Of a stretch of 64,000 nucleotides of DNA, positions 12,119-22,275 are shown piece after piece (position 1 is the first letter of the stretch; every line of letters begins with the position of its first letter). Location of the stretch: contig CM042020.1 of NCBI GenBank assembly GCA_023525975.1, forward strand, positions 17,261,001-17,325,000, given 5' to 3'. Made by a program: the position numbers and the translations under genes. A model generated the notes under the pieces. It saw nothing but the letters and a program-made list of their open reading frames with translations. It was not told where the DNA came from and searched no databases. The stretch comes from Smallanthus sonchifolius. Taxonomy: Eukaryota; Streptophyta; Magnoliopsida; Asterales; Asteraceae.

Positions 12119-14496
12119 TGCATTATAAAATTATATAATAAATATTTTATATCTGTCATCTACATTATAAGAATATATTATAAAATTATATTGTGCAAGT
12201 GTTATATTATCCAAATAAAATTCTACTATATATAGCTCATCTTAAAATTTAAAACACTAATATAATTACATTAGTTATACCTTATACATATTTATTTTGT
12301 TTCAGTTGAGTAAGTTATTTCATTTAGTGAAAACCACTAACCCATTTCTTTTATCAAATAGAGTAAATTACAAATTATGTTTTTTAATTTTATAGAAAAT
12401 TATTGATTATGTCTTTTGACTTCATAAATTACACTAGATGTCATTTTTTAAAACCTTTACGTATTTAGTTCTTTACACTAACCACCATCCAATTAAAGTG
12501 TTAAGTCAAGTCATCACATTAGGGGTATTCCTGTCTTGTTAACCTTTTTTTTCAGACTTAAAAAAAAACTGCTATATATCATTTCAATGATCTTCTTTCA
12601 TTTCCATTGTTGAATCTGTTGGATCAAGAACAATTGGGGGACCAAATTCTATTACAACTTCGTCTGTCAGATCTGAAACCCCGGTCATAACCACCACCAT
12701 CGTCTGAAAAACGGCTATAACCACTTCCACCACCATATCCGGATCTGAAAAACAGCTACAACCACCACCATCGTTCATTTTTCCGGCCAGATTATAACCC
12801 TAACCCCTAGGGCTGAGCAAAATGATCCACCCAACCCGAATCAGAGAACACCCGAGCTGTCCCGAAGCCCAGAAACGCATATAAACCCTACCCGAAGACC
12901 GGACCCAAAGGGAAAACTAGGGTTTCAGCCTATCTAATCTTCGGTCCTTCGGTCTGCAGCAACAGCCCGACACCACAGATTCTTGAAGATGATCATGGAT
13001 TCATGGGCGATTTTTGTTCCTTCGGTCTGCAACACTAACCAGAAGATCGTTTTGCTCAGCGAAGGGGTTGTCTTCGAATTTTAAGTCGTTAAGGTTTGAG
13101 GGAGGCGTTGTATTCGAATTTGAAGTCTTCGGCGAGCTCCGGTCGGGATATTTTTAATCTGTTAACTTTTGAGAGCTCCGATGTTGGTGGAGAAGGTTTG
13201 GTTCTTCGAAGAAGGCTGCGGTGGTTGATGAGGAGAACGGGGGAGCTACTGCGGTGGTGGGTGACTGAGGTGGTGGTGGGTGACGGATGTGGTGGTGGGT
13301 GACGGATGTGGTGGTGAGTGACGGAGGTGGTGGTGGGTAGCGGAGGAGCCGGAAGGAGAGGGAACAGCGCTTAAGTGAGAAATAGGAGAATATCATTTAT
13401 ATATTTTTATTTTAATTTCTTTTTGTTTTTTATTCAATAATATATTTTGTTTTATTAAGGGTAAAAGGACGAAAATGCCCTAATGTGTAATGCACATGAC
13501 TTGATTTGACTTAACAGAAAAACTTAACACCAGTTAGTGAAAATGACTACATGTGTGTAAAAGTTTCAAAAAACGACATACAATGTAATTATTGAAGCCA
13601 AAGGAGAATATATGTAACTTCGTATATAGTTAAATGACATAATTTGTAATTTACTGTAACACCTTGAAAATTTCTCAAAGGAAATATGAAGTACGCTAAA
13701 GGTGTGAACAAATCAAACAACAGGGACCAAAAGTGAAAATTTGGAAAAACAGCCCATAACGGACCGTCACCATAGATAACGGTTCATTACAATCATGACG
13801 GACCGTCACCCGTCATGATGGTCGTGCCGCAAAAACCAGAGGTGGTTTAGGGTTTCTGACATTCGTCCGCTGACTCATCACTTGTGACGGACCGTCACGA
13901 CCGGTAACGGTCCATTACGTAGTACGGAAGAACTTAGCCGCCAAGTAAACTTGGTGACAGATCGTCACCCCCGGTAACGGTTCGTCACGGATCCAAAATT
14001 TTCCCTATAAATAGGTTGACGATCCCAACCATTTTACACACACTTTTACACAACATTTACACATACCTTTGATATTCCATTTCCAAGCCTGATTCGCGTT
14101 CGCGGGGCCGGTTTTGAGCATTTCGCCTTCAAATTGCAGTTGATAGTCTGACGTAAGGTTCTAACCCACTATCCGAGGTTTAGTTATGTAATAGTAATGC
14201 TTGATTAAGAAATGTTGGTATAATTTAGGATATTGTACGAGATAATATTGCAGTAAAATAAGCCGAGGTGTTGCCCAGGTGAGTTTCTCTGATTTGAAAT
14301 GTATATTTGGGTACACAGTTGTTATTTGAAATAGTCTGATAAATGATACCCTATTCCATTTATATATAACACGTAGTAAGCACTTTATATGTTTTGAAAG
14401 TGGATGTGACCTACGGGTGGGACAGTTTGTCCCATTGTATACTAGTGGTTTACACTAGTGGCCGGGAACGGTTAAGCAGTTTTATATATATATATA

Positions 14497-14879
14497 GGGG
14501 CATGTTCTTCTGAGAACCAACCATATGTTGAGAACCGAAAGAACCGCACAAAACGTGTACATATCGCTTTAGTGAAAAAAGTAAAATTCAACAACAATGT
14601 TTTATTTATCTCTTCCCACTCTTAGTTTGAGTTTATCTCCTCTCTCCTAAATTTTTTTAAGAAAAGTATAAAAATATGCATATATGCATTCATTTGTGCA
14701 TATAGTGTGAGTGCATATATGCATTTAAAAAAACGACTATAAATTCGAGGTCTTTTAAAACCAAACCTTAAACATATTGAAATGTACATGAATTCTAGTC
14801 AATTTATAGTATAAATAGAGCAAGAGTTAATGCGGTTCTCACGTTTCTTAACATATTGTTGGTTCTCAAAAGAACATAC

Positions 14880-14881
<2 letters not shown>
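14497..14881. mobile_element. MITE in (TA)n tract of the solo LTR
   Basis: Inverted termini GGGGCATGTTCTTCTGAGAACC and the inverse of GGGTATGTTCTTTTGAGAACC bound about 385 bases, with TA repeats on both sides. The family is not recognised; the TA context hides the target duplication. Confidence 0.65.

Positions 14882-14882
<1 letters not shown>

Positions 14883-14942
<60 letters not shown>
14883..14942. repeat. (TA)n microsatellite
   Basis: About 60 bases of nearly pure TA dinucleotide after the MITE. Confidence 0.95.
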
Positions 14943-14943
<1 letters not shown>

Positions 14944-15675
14944 TAAAAGCTCACAGTTGTCGTAACTAGTGGGTGGGACATGGGATTACTGCTAATTGTT
15001 AGATTACTGTTAGATTTATTTTACTTTATTACTCATTAATTTTATTTATATTTTTATATTTTTCTTTCCCATGGAGCCGGGGGTCTAAACGGGAGCAACC
15101 TCTCTATCCCTTGGGATAGGGGTAAGGTTTGCCCTCATCACACCCTCCCCAGACCCTACTAATAGCGTTAGCTATGTGTGGGTTTATACTGGGTACGTTT
15201 GGTTTGGTTTGGTTTGGTAAAGGTTCATGAACTCACCAACTTATGTTGACCCAGTTGTTTTTAATATTTTTTTAAGGATATTACAGGTGGAACCTTATAT
15301 GGCTGTAGAGGATGGCAATCTAGGTAAAATGGTAGTAGATGTGGACAGTTGTTGATTGGATGGTCAGATATTTGGAGGCATGTCTGGAAGAACTATAAGT
15401 CATGTGGTTTTGAGTTCCTTGACGGGAACGAATGTTTGTTGTAACAAATGGTCTGTTAGTTTGTGATAGATGTTTGGTCATGTTGTGAAACAATATAGTT
15501 ATCAAATAAAATATGTTGATGGTTTAGCTTCCGCTGTGTGTTATGTACCATTTCGTCACGAGTAACCAGTGCCTCGGACTGAGGTGTGACATTTACTCTA
15601 TCAAATAAGCTAACTCGACTAAGAAAGTTAGACTTTACCTGACACAGAGAAAGAGGAAAAACATATAGGGTCCAT

Positions 15676-15880
15676 AAAAGTAACCAATTAGAAAATGCCA
15701 CGTAAGCTAATTCAGCTAAAATTTGGCCGGCTACTTCCCAACCGGCAAAAACTCAGTCGACACAATAAAAATAGCTATGTGGTAGTTTATATCAAACCGA
15801 TTATTTGCTGGTTGGGAAGTAACCGGCTACATTTTAGTCGATTTAACTTACATGCGTTTTTTAATTGGTTGCTTTTGGTT
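15676..15880. mobile_element. Foldback MITE, about 200 bp
   Basis: The two halves are inverse copies of about 70-80 bases: AAAAGTAACCAATTAGAAAA at the left pairs with TTTTTTAATTGGTTGCTTTT at the right, and GGCTACTTCCCAACC with GGTTGGGAAGTAACC. A minus-strand ORF at 15456-15701 is fortuitous. Confidence 0.7.
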
Positions 15881-16109
15881 TTGAGTGGGCTAAAATTCAA
15901 TATTTATTTTAATAAAAAAAAGTATTCAAGATGTTTATTTTTGTGATTTTCCATTTGGTTCAACACGTGACTTTGAAAAGTTACTTAAATATTCTAAAAT
16001 AAAATGCCCTGTTCACAATTTTTTGTATTTATCACTTTTTTTTCAATCAGGATTCACATTAAGAAACTTGATTTTGTTAAAAAAAAAAAGGGCCAAATGA
16101 TCGAAGAAC

Positions 16110-16222
16110 CAAAATTCATTTGGATTAAAAGAAAGCTAGCGTGAGAATCTAAGAACAAGATACAACATAATTAATTAATAACAACAAAGAAAGCAAAAAG
16201 ATAAAATCTTGATGAGGCTTAT
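16110..16222 (-). pseudogene. Relic of BBX21-like 3' UTR (block D, left)
   Basis: About 105 bases match 41207-41322, which is the 3' UTR directly after the BBX stop codon, including ATTCATTTGGATTAAAAGAA and GTGAGAATCTAAGAACA (right copy ATGAGAATCTAAGAACA). The match stops at the position of the stop codon and no BBX coding sequence follows. It is either the remnant of a duplicated BBX gene or a small repeat present in both places. Collinear blocks A and B in both copies favour the first reading. Confidence 0.6.
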
Positions 16223-16224
16223 AC

Positions 16225-16335
16225 AACATAACATAAGATTATTTTGTTTAATATTGTACCCTTTTATTATACAAAATAAGATTATTTTGTATAGTACTAT
16301 CAATAAATTATTCAATTTAATAAATAATGCGATAA
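16225..16335 (+). repeat. Segmental duplication block C, left copy
   Basis: Resembles 39440-39555 (TGTTTAATATTGTA, TACCCTTTTATT, ATCAATAAATTAT). On the left it follows block D, on the right it precedes it, so the arrangement has been disturbed. Confidence 0.5.
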
Positions 16336-16665
16336 AAATATTTTAGAATTAATTACACGGATGACATATGTGGTTTACATGAATTTCACTTATTCCTTTT
16401 AAAAATGGGAAACTACAAGTTCAGTATAATAGTTTACACATTTGTTGGATGGAGATTAACGATGACTGTTAAATGAGTGTAAAATGATAAAAATACCCCT
16501 CAATAATAAAAACTAAAAAACCTACAACAAAAATAGAAAATGTTAATATAAAATTAATGGGGCTGACACACACTTTTATCCGATCATTTCTAGCCACATC
16601 ACTCACTCCTACCCCACCCTACCCTTATCTTCAGCTTATCTTCAACCTCCATTTTGACCTGCAGC
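16336..16665. other. Spacer, nothing firm
   Basis: The start (ATTAATTACACGGATGACA) resembles a MULE-type terminus but no inverse partner was found. A 71-residue plus ORF runs into the MITE and is not supported. Confidence 0.35.
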
Positions 16666-17076
16666 CAATGTTTTCAGAACCGGGCCGGACGTCGAACCGG
16701 TCTCCTTACCGGTCCACTGGTCGGACCGGTCCGACCGGTCGGACCGGATTTAAGAACCGGACGACGTCATAAATATTATAAAAATATATCAGTCTAAATA
16801 GCTTTTAATCCTTTCAAAAACCACCAACAAGTCAATTCCAATAATTTTAAACTAACAATTACCTACGAAATAAGAAGCCAAGAGACTTAAAAAAGATTAA
16901 AAAAAAAATAGTCAAGCGGTTCAACTGGTCCGACCACCCGGTTTCCGGTCCGACCGCCGGTTCAACCGGTCCGACCACCGGTTTGCTGCAGAAACGGTTC
17001 AACACATGTAACCGGACCGGTCAGACCACCGGTTCCCGGTCCGACCGGCCGGTCCGGTCCGGGTTTCAAAACATTG
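16666..17076 (-). mobile_element. hAT-type MITE, copy 2 (411 bp), inverse of copy 1
   Basis: Flanked by the perfect 8-bp duplication CCTGCAGC (16658-16665, 17077-17084). The sequence is the reverse complement of the 9983-10413 element over nearly its whole length. It has the same CAATGTTTT termini and ACCGG-rich ends, plus the shared core words GTCAATTCCAATAATTTTAA and GACGTCATAAATATTATAAA. Confidence 0.9.
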
Positions 17077-17084
17077 CCTGCAGC

Positions 17085-18102
17085 TTTATGTGGTGATCAG
17101 CCAAAGAAACCCCCTATCTAGTTAAAAATGTACGATGATCAGTGAAAGAAACCCCTTTCTTCCGGCACCAACAAAATGAGCAAGCTAACCACATCAAGCT
17201 CCGAGTTAGATGTAATCGTTCAAGCACCAGCAAGGCAACTGGTGCCATTGTTGATGTAATCGTTCTTTTACTCCTAAAAACAAGGTGGTCGGCAGAGTGC
17301 AACTCCAAACCTAGGTTTGCAAAAAACGAGGGTTGTAGTGCAAAAGAGAGGTGGTTAGCGAAGGAAAGGAGGGAGATCGATGAAAGAAGGGGTGGGGGTT
17401 CTGAATCGCAGATCTAAACCATGTGTGATGGTGGTGTAGTGAAGGTATGAGCTATACGAGGCCTATATGCACAAACCTTAAAAAGTCACGAAGCCATGTC
17501 AGCTCTTGTCCGACGGGTGGCTTATACGTAGCGTATAGGTCTATATACCACGTATACAAACCTATGAGATTTTGATCTTCAAATTTGACAGATTTTTGTT
17601 TTTCATGGGCTTATACGTCGAGTATAGCCCTATACGACGAGTATAAGATTAATTTATTTATTTTTAATAAATATCAACGTTTTTATCGGTTTTAACATAA
17701 TATGACAACATTTTTAATAATACCAAATTTTTTAATTCAATATTTAACGGTTTTATACGACAAGTATAAGTTTTTTTTTAAAATAATACCAACATTTTTA
17801 TCTAATTTTTTTTTAATAATTCCAAAATTTTTTATTTAATAAAGATTTTTAATAGTAAATAATTGTTTTTATAAAATAATACATTTTAGCATTAAATAAA
17901 TAAATATTTCTATAAATATTTTATAATAACTTTATTTATTAATCGGAACTAAACTGTCGGTATGATACATAACCAAACAAACAAAACAAACATTACATAT
18001 ATAAACAACTGAAACTTTACATAAAATTACATTAGTTTGTACATACATAACAAAAAATACAACTAAATGTGAAATACAAAAAAAAACAGGAAACAACCAC
18101 AA
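17085..18102. other. Spacer with TATACG-type inverted motifs
   Basis: No gene supported. At 17510-17770 short imperfect palindromes recur (CTTATACGTCGAGTATAG, CTATACGACGAGTATAAG, TATACGACAAGTATAAG). Possibly the decayed regulatory part of a retroelement; this is a guess. Confidence 0.35.
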
Positions 18103-18443
18103 CTATGTCGGGCCCCTCTGATCCTGACCTACCTGACCTTCCAGCACAAGATCCTGATATTGGCATGGCGCCGGTAGTGAAGGAGGCTCGATGCTGGCGA
18201 CTCGTGACTGATCGACGAGGCGATAAACCACCCACATCATGATGTCCTCGAGTCGGTCGATCTGACGACTATGACGCTGTGACTCCTGAGCAAACCCGTC
18301 GAGCAAGGCCTGTGTGGCTGAAAGCAGCCTCACAGCTCGGCGGACATGGCGTGGATGCTGAGGTGGCAGGTCATGCTGCGGCTCAGGGACACCCTAAGGT
18401 GGTATATCAGGCAACATCGGGGCCTCATCTACCGGCACCGGCA
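18103..18443 (-). other. GC-rich stretch with unrecognised 76-residue ORF
   Basis: The minus-strand frame 18333-18103 encodes 76 residues with a heptad-like, charged N-terminal part (QALLDGFAQESQRHSRQIDR near residues 8-27), then a proline-rich tail. The segment is much richer in G+C than its surroundings. It ends where a solo LTR begins at 18444, so it may be a truncated gene or retroelement protein. I do not recognise the family. Confidence 0.3.
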
Positions 18444-20032
18444 TGTCACACCCCCAAAATCCACTAACGAAGTTTTACCGTTAGGCGTGTGACAAACCAG
18501 GATCTCAGTCATTAGTTACGTCAAACGACACTATATGAGTTTAAACAAAACTATTAGATGTTCAGAGTTAAATGCGGAAGCGGTTTATGTCAAATAGTTA
18601 TTGCGCAAAACAAACGCGCCAAAGTTTAGTTTAATAAAAGCAAGTGAATTGTTTTAATTGTTTGCATAAGAATGCAATGACAGTAGGACTCCATGCATGT
18701 CCTAGGTGTGCAACCTGTGCCTTAGCGACCTGAGAAACACGTAAGAAAAAGTGTCAACACGAGGTTGGTGAGTTCATAGGTTTGTAAGTAAATAAATTGT
18801 CTGTGTGTTTGCAGGATCTACATACGTAAGTCACACCTATTGCTAGCTAGACAATGTACAAGTTACTCTAAGCGCTCGCAACCGAAGCTGACAGTTTGTG
18901 TTTGAATGCCTCCCACCATGTCTATCAACCCTAGCAATGTGTTTAGGCCAATATTACACCCGTTCGACCTCCAATCGAGTTAGCGCGACTAACGCGGGTG
19001 GGGTTTGTTAAACCCAGTAGTACTACTAAACATTACCTCGCTAAATCCATATTAATGGTCCGGTGTGTAATATCCTTGATTTCCCGACCCGTTTAATAAG
19101 AAATTATTTAATAAATATAAGTCTTTTATACTTGAAACCCATATATATATATATATGCATATACATGAGAATTTTATAAAAAAAGGGAAAAATATATATA
19201 TATATATATAAACTCTTAAAACCTTATAAGTTTGTAAGAAAAATAAACTCGTTTTTACTGACTTAAACTTCTAAACAAATAAACCATATAAATCATTTTA
19301 TAAAATTCATAAAATCATTTGAGAAAAACTTATTAAAACTTTGGGGACCAAAACTGTCATTTTCTGAAACCTGTTTTGAACTCGAAATACCTTTAATCAG
19401 AATGTTAAAACCCAAAAATTACAAGGACCTGTTGTGTAATTACTTCAAACCTCCGGAACCCAAACCAAACCCAGGTTCGAGTCCCGCACAGCCCGGTTCC
19501 AACCCCTTTTCCTCCGAAAACGCGAATCTCTTCCGGATTCGATGAACCTTGGGTTCATCTCGCGAATGCGACCCAACCCCGATGCCCATCAATGCCCGAT
19601 TTCAACCGCGGTCACGCGTGGATTCGAATTCAATTTCATTTGGCTCAACCACCATCCTCCAACCCGTTCGATCATTTAATGCCCGAATTGGCTATAAATA
19701 TCGACTCCTACACCTCAACAACAGCATCCCAAACCTCTCTCAAGTGCCAATTTCACGTAATCGTGCTCACATTTCTCGGTTTGAAGCCGTGAACCGCCGA
19801 CTACGACCTAGAACCAATCTCCGTCGATTCGACACCATATCAGGTAACTCTTGAGGCCAAACATTCGTAATTATGCGTAGAACAAAAGCCCTCTGTCGGA
19901 TTACAACGACAGAGGGATAATCAATGCCTATTTGACGGGTTTTTGATCTAGGGATCATGAGGGAATCAAGTTCGATTTGAGTCTTTGTTTATAATTTTTC
20001 TATTCCGTGTTTTAACTTAACAAACCCGTAGT

Positions 20033-20110
20033 CGGGATGGCTAAGTGTGTGTGTGTGGTTACTGACCCGGGGCAGACCCGAGATCGAATCTGGGGAGCCG
20101 GGTTTTGCCT
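20033..20110 (+). other. tRNA-like module inside solo LTR
   Basis: GTCGGGATGGCTAAGTG (A-box-like) and AGATCGAATCTGGGGAG (degenerate B-box) with T-rich sequence after. Same kind of module as at 2191, in an otherwise different LTR. Confidence 0.4.
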
Positions 20111-21448
20111 CCTTTTATTTTTGCAGCCCTTCGAAACAGTTTTTAACACTTCTAATAATTTTTATAAACTTTCTAATACTTTTATAAACTTGAATTGGAT
20201 TTTTATTTACACTTTTATATTTCCGAACCATTTCAATTCATTTAAACTTAGTTAAAACTTATAATATTTAATACTTTAAAAACAATTTTAAATACTTAAA
20301 AACTATAAAAATGCTTCTAAACTTATATAAAAGTTATATTTACACAGAAACTATAGATATAAATCAGTAAACTTAATTTAGTATTTGATTTCTAAAATTT
20401 AAAAGATTTAATAGAAACTTTAAACCTTTATAAACTTGTGCACTTTAAAAACTTATAAATTAAAACTTTATGAGAAATGCTTTTTGAGATCTTTTTAAAC
20501 TTATAACTATATGTCACTTATTTAAACTTATGAAAACATTTTAAACATTATTTAACTATACGTATTTTAATAAATACTTAATACTTAAATGCTTTAATAA
20601 ATCGTAAATGATTTATATTGATTCTTTTCAATTAGATTAATATTTTTAATAATTATCTATCCTTAATAAGTATGCATTCTTGAAATGATTATAATAAAAC
20701 CTTAATTATTATTCAAAATAATAATTATCATTATGTATTCTTTAAATAATTATTATAAATCTTTAATAATTATTTAGTTCTTGGATAATTATTGTTAAAA
20801 CTTTAATAATCATTTGGTCTTTCATTTAACAATTACTTCAACTTCATTTACGAATACTTAGAAAACTATTTGAATTATTATTTCCTAACTAGAGTAATTA
20901 TAAGACTTCTAAATAATTATTTTCAAATAATGATTATTCTAAATCTACAAACTTATGAAACTTTGATATTCAAGTCTTGTGACATTCATTCAAAACCTTT
21001 ACTATAAACTTGATTTAAACTTCATAAACACAATCAATCCCATCTCCCATTGGAACCCTAGTCAAATCCTGAAATTTTAGAATTCTTGTCCTAGTCTTAT
21101 AAGATCATACTTGAAACCTTAGACTTAAATTCCTAGGCTTATTGTGAGGATATTCTCCCTCTCAAAATCTTGCAAACTTACTCCTATCGGATACTCTTCA
21201 TCAATCCAAGTGAGTATACTTAGCCCCTTTTTCCTTTCTATACTTTTGGGGTGAAACATGTTCAAAAACATTAAACTTATACAATTCTTGTACAACTATG
21301 ACTAGATGCTTATTCTTATGTTAAACTTGAGACTTGTATGCTTAGATTAAACTTAAAACTAGCACATTCATTAACTTTGATCAAGCCTATAGTAACAATG
21401 ATAGATCTATTGCATTTGACCAATCCACCTTGATTGATTGACCCCTTC

Positions 21449-21463
21449 GGGGGGGGGGGGGGG
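21449..21463 (+). repeat. Poly-G run of 15
   Basis: Fifteen consecutive G between CTTC and AGCCC. Could form a G-quadruplex or be a base-calling uncertainty. Confidence 0.9.
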
Positions 21464-22017
21464 AGCCCTTGGTGATTGTTACTGAATTAAACTTTAAACT
21501 TGAGACTTATAAGGGTAACCTACGGGTTATGCCTAAACTTGGTTGGAGGGTTGAAGTGCACAATGTTTAAGATACTTGTTCTCATACTTACATTATAGAA
21601 TGCATATATCATAGTGAATTGTAATTCTTTTCAAATCCTTGTTAAAACTGTGTCAAAACCTTTGTATCTCACCAACTATTTTGTAGTTGACAGATTTTTT
21701 CACATGTTTCAGGTTCTACAACATGAGACTTTATCGTGATCACATAGGATGCTTGGACCTAGAATGCTTAATCAATTAGACTTGTATTCTTGCTATGTAT
21801 TTGATTTATTCCTTGTATTGGAACCTTGAAGTTATTTAATAAAACTATTTAAACTTTAATAGTCAACCTTGTGCTATTGAACAACCGCGTCCGCCCCGAC
21901 GTATAATCCGTTGTCGGTTGGGGTGTGACACGATGTGTGTGAGGACTTTCAATGATAGTGTGTTACGCTTAAGTAAACAAGTGGTAGTGAAATACTATGT
22001 GATCCATGTTTGTTTGT

Positions 22018-22275
22018 GTGCATGTTTCTCCCTAACGGAAAAATAAGTAAAAGGATGTTTGTCTGCAAGCATGTTTTCTCCCCAACGGGAAAACAAATAA
22101 AAATGATGTTCGTTTGTATGCATGTTTCTCTCCGACGGGAAAACAAGTAAACTGATGATCGTTTGTATGCATGTTTCTCTCCGACGGGAAAACAAGTAAA
22201 CTGATGCTCGTTTGTATGCATGTTTCTCCCCAACGGGAAAACAAGTAAAAGAATGTTCGTTTGTATGCATGTTTC
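22018..22275. repeat. 49-bp tandem repeat, about 5-6 units
   Basis: CATGTTTCTC words start at 22021, 22070, 22121, 22170, 22219 and 22268, giving spacings of 49, 51, 49, 49 and 49. Each unit includes GACGGGAAAACAAGTAAA. Since 49 is not a multiple of three, similar peptides appear in all three minus frames, which explains the overlapping ORFs at 21949-22368. Confidence 0.95.

Larger units (their letters stand above)
13655..15591 (+). mobile_element. Solo gypsy-type LTR (1.9 kb)
   Basis: Starts TGTAACACC, ends GAGGTGTGACA, and is flanked by the perfect 5-bp duplication TTTAC (13650-13654, 15592-15596). A TATA box TATAAATA lies at 14006-14013. Upstream, at 13755-13990, repeated TGACGGACCGTCA-type palindromes match those in the gypsy 5' LTR at 6470-8372, so the two are probably related families. 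A MITE and a (TA)n tract sit inside. No internal coding domain. Confidence 0.92.
12361..15598. mobile_element. MULE-like element with 9-bp TSD, split by a solo LTR
   Basis: Inverted termini GAGTAAATTAC at 12361 and GTAATTTACTC ending at 15598, flanked by the perfect 9-bp direct repeat TATCAAATA (12352-12360, 15599-15607). Nine-base duplications are diagnostic of Mutator-like transposition. Its own sequence is 12361-13654 plus the last bases after 15596; the rest is the inserted LTR. The interior (about 12590-13380) is GC-richer, with runs of GGTGGTGG and a GTGACGGATGTGGTGGTGG minisatellite, possibly host-derived. No transposase seen. Confidence 0.88.
19066..21930 (+). mobile_element. Solo LTR (2.9 kb) nested in another LTR
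   Basis: Begins TGTAATATCC, ends GGGGTGTGACA, flanked by CGGTG (19061-19065) and CGATG (21931-21935), a 5-bp duplication with one substitution. Removing it rejoins the surrounding LTR to match the 982-3723 copy. A TATA box TATAAATA lies at 19693-19700 and a tRNA-like module near 20033-20105. The middle (20150-21000) is extremely AT-rich. No coding domain found. Confidence 0.9.

Noticed and set aside
12584..13396. ORFs in the MULE interior
   Set aside because: Low-complexity products of GGTGG/CCACC repeats; no known domain.
22018..22275. CRISPR-like array
   Set aside because: Contiguous tandem repeats without unique spacers, in a plant LTR.
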